Assembly (NCBI GenBank): GCA_012961845.1
Contig: DTYO01000198.1
Coordinates: 1 to 12,520, forward strand
Length of the DNA: 12,520 nt
Source of the DNA: Thermodesulfobacteriaceae bacterium
GTDB taxonomy: Bacteria; Desulfobacterota; Dissulfuribacteria; Dissulfuribacterales; UBA3076
Reading direction: 5' to 3'
The notes below the pieces were generated by a model. The model was not told where the DNA came from. It saw only the letters and a list, made by a program, of their open reading frames with translations, and made no database searches. Position 1 is the stretch's first letter. The number at the start of each line of letters is the position of its first letter. The position numbers and the translations under genes were made by a program. Positions 1 through 7,201 of this stretch are shown piece after piece.

Positions 1-2063
1 ACTACGGCGGCACCTGCCTGCCGCAGGTCTGATAAGGATGCGGATTTCAACAGAACCTGCCACCTGTACCGGCCCTTCAATTTTTCCATCGGCGCCGGAG
101 CCGGACCCATGACCTCCACCCCTGTCCCGTCCGGCCTCTTCTGGCCTGCCGATGTCTTCTTGGCATAATCGGCAGCCCTTTCAGCGGCCAGACTTACTTT
201 TTCCCTGTTCTTTCCCGAAAAGAGGAGATTGATCAGCCGGCCGAACGGAGGATATCCCAGGGCCTTTCTGAAACCTGACTCCTGCCTGAAAAAGGCTGAG
301 TAGTCATGGGACCGGGCCGCTGCCAGTGCATAATGATCCGGCATCCAGGTCTGTACCAGGACCTTTCCAGGGAGTTCACTGCGCCCAGCCCTGCCCGCCA
401 CCTGGCAGATAAGCTGAAAAGTCCTCTCACCTGCATGGTATTCCGGGACATTGATTCCAAGATCGGCCCACAAGATTCCGACAAGTGTAAGGCCGGGGAA
501 ATCATGGCCCTTGGTTACCATCTGGGTTCCCACAAGTATGTCGATCTTTCCGGCATGGAATTTTTTCAGTATCGTTTCCATGCGTTTTCTGCTCTGAACG
601 GTGTCTCTATCGAGCCTTGCGGTCTCTGCCCCTGGAAATACCCTGGCCAGGTCGGAAAAAACCCGTTCGGTTCCATATCCAGACGCCTTCACGGCCAGTC
701 CATTGCATTTCGGACATGCCGGAAGAGCAGGCGATTCCAGACCGCAGTAATGGCACATGAGTACCTCTCCGGCTTTCCCTGCCTGTCCTGAGTCCCTGTG
801 CCAGGTAAGTGTCACCTCACAGTGAGGACACCTGAATACATGGCCGCATTCAGTACAGAAGACATAGGTTGCAAACCCCCTCCTGTTCAGAAACAGCAGC
901 ACCTGTTCCCCCCTTCCGAGAGTCTCCCGCATGGCCAAGTAGAGTTCCGGACCAAGCCACTCCGCATCTTCGATGTTCTGCTGTTCCTGCCGGCTGATGT
1001 CCAGGCCTGTTCTCTGAGCTCTGCTGTTCTTCCTCCTGTCGATCAGCTCGACCATGGGCAGAGGCCTTTCGGCCACCCTCCTGGTCATGGAGAGCAGTTG
1101 ATATTTTCCTGAAAGGGCGTTCTGATAACTGGAAACGGAAGGGGTTGCGGAACCCAATACGACGGCTGCTTCCGACATCCTGCCCAGCATTACGGCCAGG
1201 TCCCTTGCCTGATAACGGAGCCTGGAAGACTGTTTGTATGACGGGTCGTGTTCTTCGTCCACAACTATGAGCCCCAGTCCGGAAACCGGCGCAAAGACGG
1301 CAGACCTCGTCCCTACCACGATGCTGCTCTCCCCCGCCCTTACCTTCTGCCACTGGTTCATCCGCTGTGCCTGTGTGAGCCTGCTGTGAAGCACGGTCAC
1401 CTCACTGCCGAACCTGTCCACAAAGCGTCCCACGGCCTGGGTAGTCATGGCGATCTCCGGGACCAGTATCAGTGCCTTTTTACCGGCGTCGAGACATTCT
1501 CCTGTGGCCCTGAGATAGACCTCTGTCTTCCCGCTGCCTGTGACCCCGTGCAGAAGTATTGTCTGGAATCGCTTTTCGCTGACAGTATTGGTTATATGTT
1601 CAATGGCATTTTGCTGCTCTGAAGTCAGCTTGGACGGACGTTCGTTCTGCCACTGACCTATCTCAAGACGGCACTGGGCCTTTGCCTGGCTTTTCTCCCT
1701 GATGGAGGCGATTTTTCTGCTTCTGGACGAGAGGAATCCCGGTGGCAGGGCTTCTTCCAGAACCTGCCCCAGCGGATAGAAATAATAGGAAGAAACCCAC
1801 TCGAGAAACGAAAGCATAAACCCGGACAGAAGGGGCTCCCGGTCAAGCTGTTCCCGTACTTCCCTGATCCTGAGAGATGGTTCGGGCTTCTGTTTCTCAC
1901 CCCAGACCACGGCGACCATGTCCCTACCGCCCACAGGCACAATGACCCTGGTTCCGGGCCGGGGAAGCGGTGTTTTTTCATTCAGTGCGTAGGTAAGGCG
2001 GCCAAAAATGGGAAGAGGGACTGCTACGTCTATGTATCTGAAGGCAGGATTCTTTCTTTTCAC
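1..2063 (-). CDS. priA: Primosomal protein N' (replication restart helicase PriA), C-terminus cut by window edge
   Basis: PriA is a cytoplasmic 3'-to-5' superfamily 2 DNA helicase that recognises stalled or repaired forks and starts reloading of DnaB. About 687 codons are visible with no internal stop; the family is usually about 730 residues, so the last few dozen lie beyond base 1. Visible in order: an N-terminal PriA DNA-binding region beginning with a PLP segment near residue 17, Walker A GVTGSGKT at 173-180, the DEEH box at 269-272, a zinc-binding insert with four CxxC pairs (C403/406, 412/415, 437/440, 450/453), helicase motif GTQMVTKGHDF at 512-522, then QVAGRAGR. The GTG at 2063 is chosen because it is the only usual start between the in-frame stop at 2076-2078 and the conserved N-terminus. 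No clear Shine-Dalgarno site precedes it. It lies 16 bases after the galU stop, so translation probably depends on galU. Confidence 0.94.
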   Translation of the reverse strand, partial: MKRKNPAFRYIDVAVPLPIFGRLTYALNEKTPLPRPGTRVIVPVGGRDMVAVVWGEKQKPEPSLRIREVREQLDREPLLSGFMLSFLEWVSSYYFYPLGQVLEEALPPGFLSSRSRKIASIREKSQAKAQCRLEIGQWQNERPSKLTSEQQNAIEHITNTVSEKRFQTILLHGVTGSGKTEVYLRATGECLDAGKKALILVPEIAMTTQAVGRFVDRFGSEVTVLHSRLTQAQRMNQWQKVRAGESSIVVGTRSAVFAPVSGLGLIVVDEEHDPSYKQSSRLRYQARDLAVMLGRMSEAAVVLGSATPSVSSYQNALSGKYQLLSMTRRVAERPLPMVELIDRRKNSRAQRTGLDISRQEQQNIEDAEWLGPELYLAMRETLGRGEQVLLFLNRRGFATYVFCTECGHVFRCPHCEVTLTWHRDSGQAGKAGEVLMCHYCGLESPALPACPKCNGLAVKASGYGTERVFSDLARVFPGAETARLDRDTVQSRKRMETILKKFHAGKIDILVGTQMVTKGHDFPGLTLVGILWADLGINVPEYHAGERTFQLICQVAGRAGRSELPGKVLVQTWMPDHYALAAARSHDYSAFFRQESGFRKALGYPPFGRLINLLFSGKNREKVSLAAERAADYAKKTSAGQKRPDGTGVEVMGPAPAPMEKLKGRYRWQVLLKSASLSDLRQAGAAV

Positions 2064-2079
2064 CAGGCAGGGAACTCAG

Positions 2080-2958
2080 TCATCTTTCAAATCCGGCGAC
2101 CAGGTCTCTGAGATACTGCCTGAATCGGCCTCCTATTTCATGATGTTCCAGGGCGAAGTTCACAGTGGCCTGGAGGTATCCCAGTTTGTCTCCGGCGTCG
2201 AATCTCTTTCCCTGGAATTCATAGGCATAAAGGGCACGCTCTTTCCTTAAGACTTCCAGTGCGTCTGTAAGCTGAATTTCTCCTCCTACCCCCGGGAGGG
2301 TCCTGTTGAGGCAGTCATAGATCTCGGGCCTCACAATATACCGGCCGATTACTGCAAGATCTGACGTGGTAGTTCCTGATTCAGGTTTTTCGATCATACG
2401 ATCTACCCTGTATATTCCCTCCTCTATTTCTTCTCCTTCGACTATACCGTACCTGTGCCTCTCTTCCAGCGGGACTTTCTGGACCGCAACAACAGATTCC
2501 TGGTATTTGTCAAATACATTTTTCAGCATCTGGTATACACATGGCACCTTGGCATCCACCAGGTCATCCCCAAGCACCACCACGAATGGTTCCCTGCCCA
2601 CCACCGGTTCTGTAACCATTACCGCGTGCCCGAGGCCCAGAGGTTCCTTCTGCCTGACCGAAACCACATCTATAAGGTTGGAGATATGTTTCACTTCCTT
2701 TAGAAGGCCCAGCTTGCCCTTCTGGGCCAGGAAAGTCTCCAGTTCAAATGAATAGTCGAAATGATTTTCAATGGCCGATTTGCCTGAAGCCGTCACCAGT
2801 ACGACTTCTTTTATACCGGAAGACACCACCTCTTCCACGATATACTGAATGGTGGGCCTGTCGACGATTGTGAGCATTTCTTTCGGGATCGCCTTGGTGG
2901 CCGGAAGAAATCTGGTTCCAAGTCCGGCAACAGGAACTACTGCCTTTTCTACTTTCAT
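2080..2958 (-). CDS. galU: UTP--glucose-1-phosphate uridylyltransferase
   Basis: GalU is a cytoplasmic enzyme that joins UTP and glucose-1-phosphate to give UDP-glucose and pyrophosphate. UDP-glucose feeds lipopolysaccharide, exopolysaccharide and osmolyte synthesis. The 292-residue product has the expected family length. It shows the nucleotidyltransferase signature GLGTRFLPATKAIPKEML at residues 12-29 (with Lys26), the GDD metal/nucleotide segment at 130-132, a GGEIQLTDAL segment and the FDAGDKLGYL motif near the end. The ATG at 2958 is preferred over an in-frame ATG at 3000: the family starts just before the glycine-rich loop, and a good ribosome site (AGGAGAGG, 11 bases upstream) serves 2958. 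priA follows after 16 bases. The gene is separated from the pil genes by about 390 bases, so it may have its own promoter. Confidence 0.96.
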   Translation of the reverse strand: MKVEKAVVPVAGLGTRFLPATKAIPKEMLTIVDRPTIQYIVEEVVSSGIKEVVLVTASGKSAIENHFDYSFELETFLAQKGKLGLLKEVKHISNLIDVVSVRQKEPLGLGHAVMVTEPVVGREPFVVVLGDDLVDAKVPCVYQMLKNVFDKYQESVVAVQKVPLEERHRYGIVEGEEIEEGIYRVDRMIEKPESGTTTSDLAVIGRYIVRPEIYDCLNRTLPGVGGEIQLTDALEVLRKERALYAYEFQGKRFDAGDKLGYLQATVNFALEHHEIGGRFRQYLRDLVAGFER

Positions 2959-3349
2959 TATCTTAACAACCTCTCCTGTTACAAAAACAAACAGCGGCAA
3001 TCAGAAAAATCGGCCAGGCACATGAGAGAGACTGAAACTGCTGGTCACAGGACAATTTGGCAAAATGTGTGAGATCACATGGTGCTGCTGATACAGAGCA
3101 GCCAGCATGCCGACGGACCCCTTATTGTACTTCAAATGCCTGACAGCGCAGCAGATGCAATACCCTGTAATTTCGTACGAGAGCCTTTTCCCCAATGAAG
3201 ACAAGAAAACGTATAAAAAAGATTAACGGAACGAAATACAAAATCAAGAGAATATTCATGGACCGTACAAAACACAAATAGTTCATACGGGTAGAGTCAG
3301 ACCCGCCCAGCGTGTCCATGGAAATGAGGATTTCTTTTCGGGACGGACG
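2959..3349. other. Intergenic region upstream of galU, AT-rich block, no convincing gene
   Basis: This 391-base gap lies between the 3' end of the pil operon and galU, both on the minus strand. Bases 3195-3300 are clearly AT-rich and would suit a minus-strand promoter for galU-priA, but I find no good -35/-10 pair. It contains a short hairpin (GCTGCT at 3084-3089 with AGCAGC at 3097-3102) and a TGTGA/TCACA palindrome listed separately. No hairpin followed by a T-run marks a clear terminator. Short minus-strand frames (3001-3204 and 3122-3319) overlap each other, have no ribosome site and resemble no family I know. One of them, from an internal ATG at 3259, would encode a 45-residue hydrophobic peptide, discussed as a finding. 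Confidence 0.6.
3065..3080. promoter_or_regulatory. Palindrome TGTGAGATCACA, possible operator upstream of galU
   Basis: Bases 3068-3079 read TGTGA-GA-TCACA, a near-perfect palindrome. With the flanks, it can also be read as ATGTG-N6-CACAT (3065-3080). The half-sites look like those of CRP/FNR-family regulators, but the spacing is not the usual TGTGA-N6-TCACA, so I do not assign a regulator. It lies about 110 bases upstream of the galU start and could be coincidental. Confidence 0.22.
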
Positions 3350-3985
3350 CTACCGATAATCTTCCTCTATTTTGGCTCTGCATTCATGATAGCGTCTGTA
3401 CAGCAGGTTTTTTGCTTCAAGGGAAGCTGGAAGTATCTTGGTCAGCCGGCTCAGCTCCATCGGACTTATGGCAAGATCCACCCCCATAGAGAATGCCTGC
3501 ATGGAATCATACTGATTGCCGCCCATGTGAACATACAGCACAAAGGTGTTTCTCCGCATCTCAGGATCGAGCGAATCGATGTCTTCCTGAATCTCTTTAA
3601 GGGTCCGGTCGGGCTCGTGACTTTTCTGGTAAAGCAGGACGAGGCTGTAATGGTAGTATCTGAATCTGGAGATGATATCGTTCTTTCCGGCAATGGGACG
3701 TACCTTATAATCCAGTTCGGCGAGCCCCTTTTTCACCTGCTGGGCAGCCATGGGGTCCGGACAGTAAAGCAGAGCAACCTTTGTGCCCGGTTCAAAAAAT
3801 TCAGGAATGTACCTGTCCTGGACAGTCTGTTCCCCCTTCTCTCTGTCCTCCGGCTTCATGGTGGCATCTTGAGTTTCCAGTTTGCCGCTGCATCTGAGAC
3901 ACTTTATTCCTCCACTGCTGCCAGCATCCCACCTTTCACCGGCTATCTTGTACTGTCTACCGCAATCCCTGCACACCACTATCAT
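3350..3985 (-). CDS. Zinc-ribbon protein with degenerate receiver-like C-terminal domain, in pil operon
   Basis: This 211-residue cytoplasmic protein has no function I can name. Residues 1-35 form a zinc ribbon with CRDC at 5-8 and CLRC at 29-32, like the small MJ0042-type fingers found at the N-terminus of many deltaproteobacterial proteins. Residues about 68-190 look like a receiver (CheY-like) fold. There is a beta strand KVALLYC near 69 and a hydrophobic strand SLVLLYQ where the phospho-acceptor strand should end in Asp. A strand FVLYVHMGG and a final strand AISP follow, where Ser occupies the position of the usual invariant Lys. The acidic pocket is not apparent, so it would be a non-phosphorylated pseudo-receiver; this is my inference from sequence pattern only. 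It starts at ATG 3985 with GGAG 9 bases upstream, 18 bases after the PilU-like gene, so it is probably the last gene of the pilus-retraction operon. It may regulate or localise the ATPases. Confidence 0.82.
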   Translation of the reverse strand: MIVVCRDCGRQYKIAGERWDAGSSGGIKCLRCSGKLETQDATMKPEDREKGEQTVQDRYIPEFFEPGTKVALLYCPDPMAAQQVKKGLAELDYKVRPIAGKNDIISRFRYYHYSLVLLYQKSHEPDRTLKEIQEDIDSLDPEMRRNTFVLYVHMGGNQYDSMQAFSMGVDLAISPMELSRLTKILPASLEAKNLLYRRYHECRAKIEEDYR

Positions 3986-4003
3986 ATGATCTTTCTCCTG
4001 TGG

Positions 4004-5185
4004 TCAGTATACCTTTACGGCCTGTTTCCTGTCGTAATCAATATCAATTTTCAGGCCGTCTATATCTGATGTCTTTTCACCCCTGCCGCTCTTCACCTGG
4101 TCGATACCCTGGCGCACAACGGCACGACTGCTTGCATAGGTCAGGGAAGTTTCCTCATCAATGATCCCTGCCATAAACAGTCTCACTATGTGCTGATCGA
4201 ATGTCTGCATTTTATAGGCCTGGCCGTTTTCTATTACCTCGTAGAAAGTCTTGCCCTCGCTTTCTCCGTTGATCACCAGATCCTTTACCCTGATATTGTT
4301 CTGCATTATTTCAAATACAGCCACTCGACCTCCCTCGATCCTGGGAAGCAGCCGCTGCCCCACGATCCACCGAAGAGAATCTGCCAGCCGGAACCTGACC
4401 TGGCGCTCCTCTTCAGTAGAATACATGCCGAGGATACGATTGATGGTGTGGCCTGCACTCACAGTATGGAGTGTGCTGAACACCAAGTGACCGGTCTCGG
4501 CAGCATTCAGTGCTATCTCCATGGTTTCCCTGTCCCGGATTTCACCCACCAGTATGACATGCGGGGCCTGGCGAAGAGCGGCCCTGAGTCCGCTGGAAAA
4601 GGCATCGAAATCCTTGCCCAGCTCTCTCTGGTTGAAAGTAGCCTTCTTGTGCGGGTGCACATATTCGATAGGATCTTCCAGGGTGACCACATGTAGTTCA
4701 TCAGTGCTGTTGATCTCATCGAGAATTGCGGCCAGAGAGGTGGTTTTACCCGTGCCGGTTGCCCCGGTGAAGAATACGATACCGTTTTTTTCCCGGGCCA
4801 TTTTCATAAAACTGTCCGGGAGACCGAGTTCCCGGATGGTAGGTACTTTACTCTCGAGTTTGCGCATTACTATGCTGTAGACGCCTCTCTGTGAAAATAT
4901 ATTTACGCGGAATCTCGGGCCTTTTGCGATGTGATAAGAAAAATCACAGGATCCGTGTCGAAAAAGGTCAGTAAGCAGGCGGCGGTCATCATTTATGAGT
5001 GCCAGAGCCATCTGTTCGGTCTGAAAGGATGTAAGACGGTCAGTGGAAAGGCGGTATGCATCCGGATGGAGTTTACCGTCTGCCGCCACCTGACAGGTCC
5101 GGCCCACGGTAAAATTTAGATCTGATATCCTAGGATGTGCATCAAGCATTTCATGTATCATTTCATCCAGATCGGCCTTTCTCAT
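4004..5185 (-). CDS. pilU: PilT/PilU-family type IV pilus ATPase (PilU-like)
   Basis: This is a cytoplasmic hexameric secretion ATPase of the PilT/PilU group, expected to act at the base of the type IV pilus and help depolymerise pilin during retraction. The 393-residue product has Walker A GATGTGKTT at 141-149, Asp box TLEDPIEYVH at 168-177, Walker B VILVGEIRD at 210-218 and His box GHLVFSTLHT at 232-241. It resembles PilU more than PilT: GATGTGK rather than GPTGSGK, LRQAP before Walker B, an MQTFDQ segment near 326-331, a C-terminal tail beyond residue 350, and no AIRNLIRE-type retraction motif. Its ATG lies one base after the pilT stop. The ribosome site GGAGGT (5199-5194 on the minus strand) is inside the pilT end, 8 bases away, so translation is coupled. 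The symbol is by analogy; it could equally be called a second PilT. Confidence 0.9.
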   Translation of the reverse strand: MRKADLDEMIHEMLDAHPRISDLNFTVGRTCQVAADGKLHPDAYRLSTDRLTSFQTEQMALALINDDRRLLTDLFRHGSCDFSYHIAKGPRFRVNIFSQRGVYSIVMRKLESKVPTIRELGLPDSFMKMAREKNGIVFFTGATGTGKTTSLAAILDEINSTDELHVVTLEDPIEYVHPHKKATFNQRELGKDFDAFSSGLRAALRQAPHVILVGEIRDRETMEIALNAAETGHLVFSTLHTVSAGHTINRILGMYSTEEERQVRFRLADSLRWIVGQRLLPRIEGGRVAVFEIMQNNIRVKDLVINGESEGKTFYEVIENGQAYKMQTFDQHIVRLFMAGIIDEETSLTYASSRAVVRQGIDQVKSGRGEKTSDIDGLKIDIDYDRKQAVKVY

Positions 5186-5186
5186 A

Positions 5187-6272
5187 TCATGCCACCTCCG
5201 TAAAATCTACAGGTGCACCCTGGGCAAATGGTTTGAATTTTGCTTTGTCTACACATTTCGTATATGCCTCGTCAGGATCGATCCACCCCTTCTCAAGGAG
5301 TTCCATTATAGCGTCGTCCAGAGTATTCATGCCGTATTTCCTCCCTGTCTGCATGGAAGACGGGATCTGATACGTCTTGCCCTCCCTGATCAGGTTCCTT
5401 ACCGCAGGGGTTGCGATCAGGATCTCAAATGCCACGCACCTGCCCTTCACGTCCACGCGCTTGAACATTGTCTGGGAAATCACGGCCCTGAGGGCGTCTG
5501 CCAGGGTTGCCCTGACCTGCGGCTGCTGGTGGGTCGGAAATATTTCTATGACCCTGTCCACAGTCTTTGCGGCACTGATGGTATGGAGGGTACCCATCAC
5601 GAGATGACCGGTCATGGCGGCCTCTATTGCCAGGGCGATTGTCTCGAGATCCCTCATTTCACCCACCAGTATGATGTCAGGATCTTCACGCAGAGCACCC
5701 CTTAGAGCCGCACTGAAAGATCTTGTATGTATTTCCACCTCTCTGTGGTTGACCAGGCAGCCCTTGCTCTCATGAACGAATTCTATGGGGTCTTCAATGG
5801 TTATTATGTGATCCTTTCTGTTTCGATTGGCATGGTCGAGGATAGCTGCCAGGGTAGTGGATTTGCCGCTGCCTGTGGGACCGGTCACCAGCACGAGCCC
5901 GCGGGGCAGCATTGCCAGCTTGGTCATTATCGGAGGAAGTCCAAGCTGTTCGGCCGTCATAATGGTACTCGGGATCTCCCTGAAAACGCCACCCACGCCG
6001 TTTTTCTGCCTGAAGAAGTTCGCTCTGTACCTGGCCAGCCCCGGGACTTCATATCCGAAATCCACATCACCGCTCTCTTCGAATATCTTTATTTTGATTT
6101 CAGGTGCGATTTCATAGAGCATGGACTTCAATTCATCATTATCAAGTTTCTTGTACTTGATCCTGTGAAGATCCCCCCTGATCCTGAGGATAGGAGGAGA
6201 CCCCGCCGCCATGTGAAGATCCGAAGCCCCCTGTTCATGCATCAGTTTGAAGAAAGCATCTATTTTAGCCAT
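5187..6272 (-). CDS. pilT: Type IV pilus retraction ATPase PilT
   Basis: PilT is the cytoplasmic motor that powers pilus retraction and thereby twitching motility, surface sensing and DNA uptake. The 361-residue product has the normal family length. It shows an N-terminal PAS-like region beginning with a GASDLHM segment (15-21), Walker A GPTGSGKST at 131-139, Asp box TIEDPIEFVH at 158-167, Walker B IILVGEMRD at 200-208 and His box GHLVMGTLHT at 222-231. The PilT-specific C-terminal motif appears as AVRNLIREGK at 290-299, followed by QIPSSMQTG. All nucleotide-binding and catalytic boxes look intact. The ATG at 6272 begins the conserved N-terminus, but no clear Shine-Dalgarno site precedes it. 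It is the first gene of the leftward operon with the PilU-like gene and the zinc-ribbon gene, and diverges from ftsE. No pilin or pilus assembly genes are visible here. Confidence 0.96.
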   Translation of the reverse strand: MAKIDAFFKLMHEQGASDLHMAAGSPPILRIRGDLHRIKYKKLDNDELKSMLYEIAPEIKIKIFEESGDVDFGYEVPGLARYRANFFRQKNGVGGVFREIPSTIMTAEQLGLPPIMTKLAMLPRGLVLVTGPTGSGKSTTLAAILDHANRNRKDHIITIEDPIEFVHESKGCLVNHREVEIHTRSFSAALRGALREDPDIILVGEMRDLETIALAIEAAMTGHLVMGTLHTISAAKTVDRVIEIFPTHQQPQVRATLADALRAVISQTMFKRVDVKGRCVAFEILIATPAVRNLIREGKTYQIPSSMQTGRKYGMNTLDDAIMELLEKGWIDPDEAYTKCVDKAKFKPFAQGAPVDFTEVA

Positions 6273-6533
6273 ATTTCTACTGTTTGAGTTCCGTGTGAAT
6301 CACCCTGCTGCCGTATTCCGGCGGGGCGGTATGGTGTTGATGAAGTTTACCGGATCGTCCCGGAAATAACCCGTGTTCTCTGGAACCTTATCGGCTTGAT
6401 AAATACAGCGACTTTAAATCACTTCAGGATTCAGGATTATTTTTCGATAAACAACAATAGCAGCATGGCGTAATCTGTAGTAAGGTATAAGCTCGAAACA
6501 TTACTTTTCTCCGATCCTGACACTGATATCCCT
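6273..6533. promoter_or_regulatory. Divergent intergenic region between pilT and ftsE
   Basis: These 261 bases separate the leftward pil operon from the rightward ftsEX operon, so promoters in both directions are expected here. The best plus-strand -10-like hexamer is TATAAG at 6486-6491, about 40 bases before the ftsE ATG, but it lacks a recognisable -35. I find no convincing minus-strand promoter and no sigma-54 GG-N10-GC element. A perfect tandem heptamer TTCAGGA occurs at 6423-6429 and 6430-6436. A short hairpin (CTGCCG-TATTC-CGGCGG, one wobble pair) lies near 6308-6324. No open frame here looks like a gene. Confidence 0.4.
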
Positions 6534-7199
6534 ATGGAACCTCCAATTATACGCATGGAAGGAGTTTCAAAAAGATTCCCTCCTGACAACCAGGCCTTTT
6601 CAGACGTAAACCTCGAAATAGAAAAGGGAGAATTCGTTTTTTTGACCGGACCCAGCGGCTCCGGAAAGAGCACCCTGCTCCGCCTCATGTTCTGTGCCCA
6701 GAGACCCAGCTCTGGAAATATCTGGATAGAAGGTGTAGACCTGTCCACACTGACCAATTCACAGGTCCCGTATCTCAGGAGAAAAATCGGAGTAATATTT
6801 CAGGACTTCAAACTGCTGCCAAACCATACCGTCTTTGACAATGTTGTTCTCAGCCTTGAGGTCATCGGTCTGAAAAGGGAACAGGCCGACAGGAGAGTGA
6901 AACAGGTGCTGGCAGGGGTGGGCCTTGGAGAAAAGACAAGGCGTTACCCGCCCCAGCTCTCCGGGGGCGAACAGCAGAGGGTGGCCATTGCCAGGGCGGT
7001 GGTAAACAGGCCGCCGATCATCCTCGCCGACGAACCCACAGGAAACCTGGACAGGGAACGTACGGACGAGGTTATGGTACTCATGGAAGAGCTCAATGCG
7101 AGGGGAGCTACGATAATATTCGCAACACACAATGACCGGCTTTACAGCAATACACACCGGAGGGTTATTAAACTCAGCAAAGGAAAGCTTGAATTCTGA
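6534..7199 (+). CDS. ftsE: Cell division ATP-binding protein FtsE
   Basis: FtsE is the cytoplasmic ATPase of the FtsEX complex at the division ring. ATP hydrolysis drives a conformational signal through FtsX to activate periplasmic cell-wall hydrolysis. The 221-residue ABC domain is complete: Walker A GPSGSGKS at 39-46, Q-loop Gln90 in IFQDFKLLP, signature LSGGEQ at 142-147, Walker B IILADEP at 162-168, D-loop TGNLD at 169-173 and switch His199. The segment IIRMEGVSKRF at 5-15 and the IFQDFKLLP segment are typical of FtsE within the LolD/MacB-like ABC group, and the adjacent ftsX confirms it. The ATG at 6534 has no clear Shine-Dalgarno sequence; the next in-frame ATG (6555) has none either and would trim the conserved first strand. 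ftsX begins 2 bases after its stop. Confidence 0.96.
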   Translation: MEPPIIRMEGVSKRFPPDNQAFSDVNLEIEKGEFVFLTGPSGSGKSTLLRLMFCAQRPSSGNIWIEGVDLSTLTNSQVPYLRRKIGVIFQDFKLLPNHTVFDNVVLSLEVIGLKREQADRRVKQVLAGVGLGEKTRRYPPQLSGGEQQRVAIARAVVNRPPIILADEPTGNLDRERTDEVMVLMEELNARGATIIFATHNDRLYSNTHRRVIKLSKGKLEF

Positions 7200-7201
7200 C
7201 C

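Noticed and set aside
850..1353. Minus-strand 167-residue open frame
   Set aside because: It lies inside priA in another frame of the same strand; the priA frame carries the DEEH box and zinc cysteines across this stretch.
2959..3000. galU start at the ATG at 3000
   Set aside because: It would add 14 residues before the conserved N-terminus, and the Shine-Dalgarno site AGGAGAGG would fall inside the coding region; the ATG at 2958 fits both.
3386..4069. Plus-strand 227-residue open frame
   Set aside because: It is the antisense of the zinc-ribbon gene, whose own frame has CxxC pairs, a good ribosome site and operon spacing; the plus frame matches no family.
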